A stretch of DNA of 6,470 bases from Embleya sp040605455 (GTDB lineage: Bacteria; Actinomycetota; Actinomycetes; Streptomycetales; Streptomycetaceae), in contig NZ_JBEXCV010000272.1 of NCBI RefSeq assembly GCF_040605455.1, forward strand, positions 1 to 6,470, written 5' to 3'. This document shows, piece after piece, positions 5,731 through 6,470 of this stretch. Numbering within the stretch: the stretch's first letter is position 1; each line of letters starts with the position of its first letter. The position numbers and the translations under genes are program-made. A model generated the notes under the pieces. That model was not told the origin of the DNA. It did no database searches and was given only the letters and a program-made list of their open reading frames with translations.

Positions 5731-5770
5731 TCGGGGCCCGGCCCCGACCGGGCTTTGGCGCGGCCCGGTC
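5731..5770. repeat. Two overlapping inverted repeats in the PLP-enzyme leader
   Basis: The first has 8-bp arms TCGGGGCC (5731-5738) and GGCCCCGA (5740-5747) around a single C. The second has 8-bp arms GACCGGGC (5746-5753) and GCCCGGTC (5763-5770) around a 9-nt loop. They share bases 5746-5747. On the minus strand they lie between the candidate -10 box near 5783 and the GTG start, so they would be in the 5' leader RNA. They could be an attenuator-like structure, an operator, or chance GC palindromes. Confidence 0.4.
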
Positions 5771-5782
5771 ACGGGTTCCGGC

Positions 5783-5788
5783 ACCGTA
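5783..5788 (-). promoter_or_regulatory. Candidate -10 box of the PLP-enzyme gene
   Basis: TACGGT on the minus strand fits the TAnnnT form of actinomycete -10 boxes and would give a leader of roughly 115 nt. Only a poor -35 (TACAGA, 19 nt upstream) accompanies it. Confidence 0.22.
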
Positions 5789-5881
5789 GCGCGGCGGGCG
5801 GGCGATGTCTGTAGCCGCCGCGTCGGGGCGAGGCCGACCGGGTGGGTGTGTTGCGGCCGGGATGACTCGGGCCGTGATGCC

Positions 5882-5887
5882 TAGGGT
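5882..5887 (+). promoter_or_regulatory. Candidate -10 box of the PPOX gene
   Basis: TAGGGT fits TAnnnT and lies about 50 nt before the start codon, which is a normal leader length. It overlaps a small inverted repeat AGGGT-TGGGGC-ACCCT (5883-5898) that could be a repressor site over the promoter. No -35 box with proper spacing was found. Confidence 0.25.
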
Positions 5888-5937
5888 TGGGGCACCCTCA
5901 AGGAACGCATCCCGAGCCACTTCGAAGGGCAGACCCC

Positions 5938-6470
5938 ATGGCCATCGCGACCGCACGCCTCCCCGATCTCGACGAACTCCTCGCCTTCCTCCGCCCGCGC
6001 CATCGCGGGCTGCTCGCCACGACCCGCGCCGACGGGCGTCCGCAGATGTCGCCCGTGTCCTGCGGCGTGGACGAGGCGGGCCGGATCGTCGTGTCCACGT
6101 ACCCGGATCGGGCCAAGGCCCGGAACGCCCGTCGGGACGAACGGGTGTCCATGTGCGTCGTCTCCGAGGAGTGGAACGGACCGTACGTGCAGGTGGACGG
6201 CCGGGCCGAGGTGTTGGACATGCCGGAGGCGCTGGAGCCGCTCGTCGAGTACTTCCGGTGCATCTCGGGTGAGCACCCCGACTGGGACGAGTACCGGGAG
6301 GCGATGCGCAGGCAGGACAAGTCGCTGATCCGCATCCGCATCGACCGCTGGGGCCCGATCGCCACGGGCGGCTTCCCGGCCCGTCGCCCCACACGTAACC
6401 ACAGTCACCCCGGTCCCAGCCACCCCGGGGCCGGATTCCCGAATCCACGCCTCACCGGCGCGGGTAGGCC
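5938..6470 (+). CDS. PPOX-class FMN/F420-type split-barrel oxidoreductase (3' end outside window)
   Basis: At least 177 residues, with no stop before the right edge. What is seen: the first barrel strands RGLLATTRADGRPQMSPV (23-40), VSTYPDRAKARNARRD (52-67) with the basic patch that holds the flavin or F420 phosphate, VSMCVVSEEWNGPYVQVDGRAEV (70-92), and the tail HPDWDEYREAMRRQDKS (113-129) ending in RWGPIATGGFP (137-147). This arrangement is typical of the pyridoxamine-phosphate-oxidase-like F420-dependent reductases of actinomycetes, usually about 150 residues. Residues after about 148 are a Pro/Gly/His/Arg-rich tail with no family counterpart. The ATG at 5938 has GAAGGG 8 nt upstream (5924-5929). 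The gene is divergent from the PLP-enzyme gene across a 277-nt intergenic region. The cofactor (F420 or FMN) and substrate are not settled by sequence. True pyridoxine-phosphate oxidase function is unlikely. Confidence 0.9.
   Translation, partial: MAIATARLPDLDELLAFLRPRHRGLLATTRADGRPQMSPVSCGVDEAGRIVVSTYPDRAKARNARRDERVSMCVVSEEWNGPYVQVDGRAEVLDMPEALEPLVEYFRCISGEHPDWDEYREAMRRQDKSLIRIRIDRWGPIATGGFPARRPTRNHSHPGPSHPGAGFPNPRLTGAGR

Noticed and set aside
4293..5789. Plus-strand open frame of 498 residues opposite the PLP-enzyme gene
   Set aside because: It mirrors the PLP-enzyme coding sequence and has no recognisable motif; the minus strand carries the lysine, histidine and phosphate-binding motifs.
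5805..6272. Plus-strand frame overlapping the PPOX start
   Set aside because: It is out of frame with the clear PPOX domain starting at 5938 and gives an Arg/Gly-rich product.
1..6470. CRISPR array, tRNA, rRNA, attachment site or replication origin
   Set aside because: No regularly spaced repeats of CRISPR type, no cloverleaf or conserved T-loop sequence, and no DnaA-box clusters were seen.

Overview
The window is high-GC DNA with strong G/C preference at third codon positions and Shine-Dalgarno motifs of the GGAGG/AAGGAG/GAAGGG type. This fits an actinomycete, probably a streptomycete-like organism, but the genus is an inference and no RNA gene is present to fix it. It looks like an accessory or small natural-product locus rather than core genome.

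From left to right: a RidA-family gene (182-577, minus); an ABC exporter with fused membrane and ATPase domains (811-2796, minus); a gene-poor stretch carrying a plus-strand N-terminal remnant of an IS5-family transposase (3202-3552); a small stand-alone acyl carrier protein gene (3629-3886, minus); a 340-nt gap; a PLP-dependent group II decarboxylase / sphingosine-1-phosphate-lyase-like gene (4227-5660, minus); a divergent intergenic region with a hexamer repeat and overlapping inverted repeats; and a PPOX-class FMN/F420-type oxidoreductase gene (5938 to the right edge, plus, open at the edge). The four minus-strand genes read in one direction (PLP enzyme, ACP, ABC, RidA), but the gaps between them are large (340, 832 and 233 nt). 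They are therefore a co-directional cluster rather than a tight operon.

The most striking observation is that two neighbouring proteins lack a signature catalytic or attachment residue. The ACP reads G-V-D-A where the phosphopantetheine-bearing serine of the G-x-D-S motif belongs. The PLP enzyme keeps its Schiff-base lysine (HK motif) and stacking histidine, but reads H-V-G-A-C where the family has H-V-D-A-C, so the aspartate that pairs with the pyridine nitrogen is a glycine. Each change is one base away from the canonical codon. With the transposase remnant between the ACP and ABC genes, this suggests either a pathway in decay or a pair of repurposed non-catalytic homologues. The RidA protein also lacks the arginine that defines the imine-deaminase RidA subfamily, although that is common among Rid paralogues.

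A working model, which is inference only, is a small pathway in which an ACP/PLP-enzyme pair makes or once made an amine-type metabolite that the ABC protein exports. The PPOX gene is divergent and may be unrelated.
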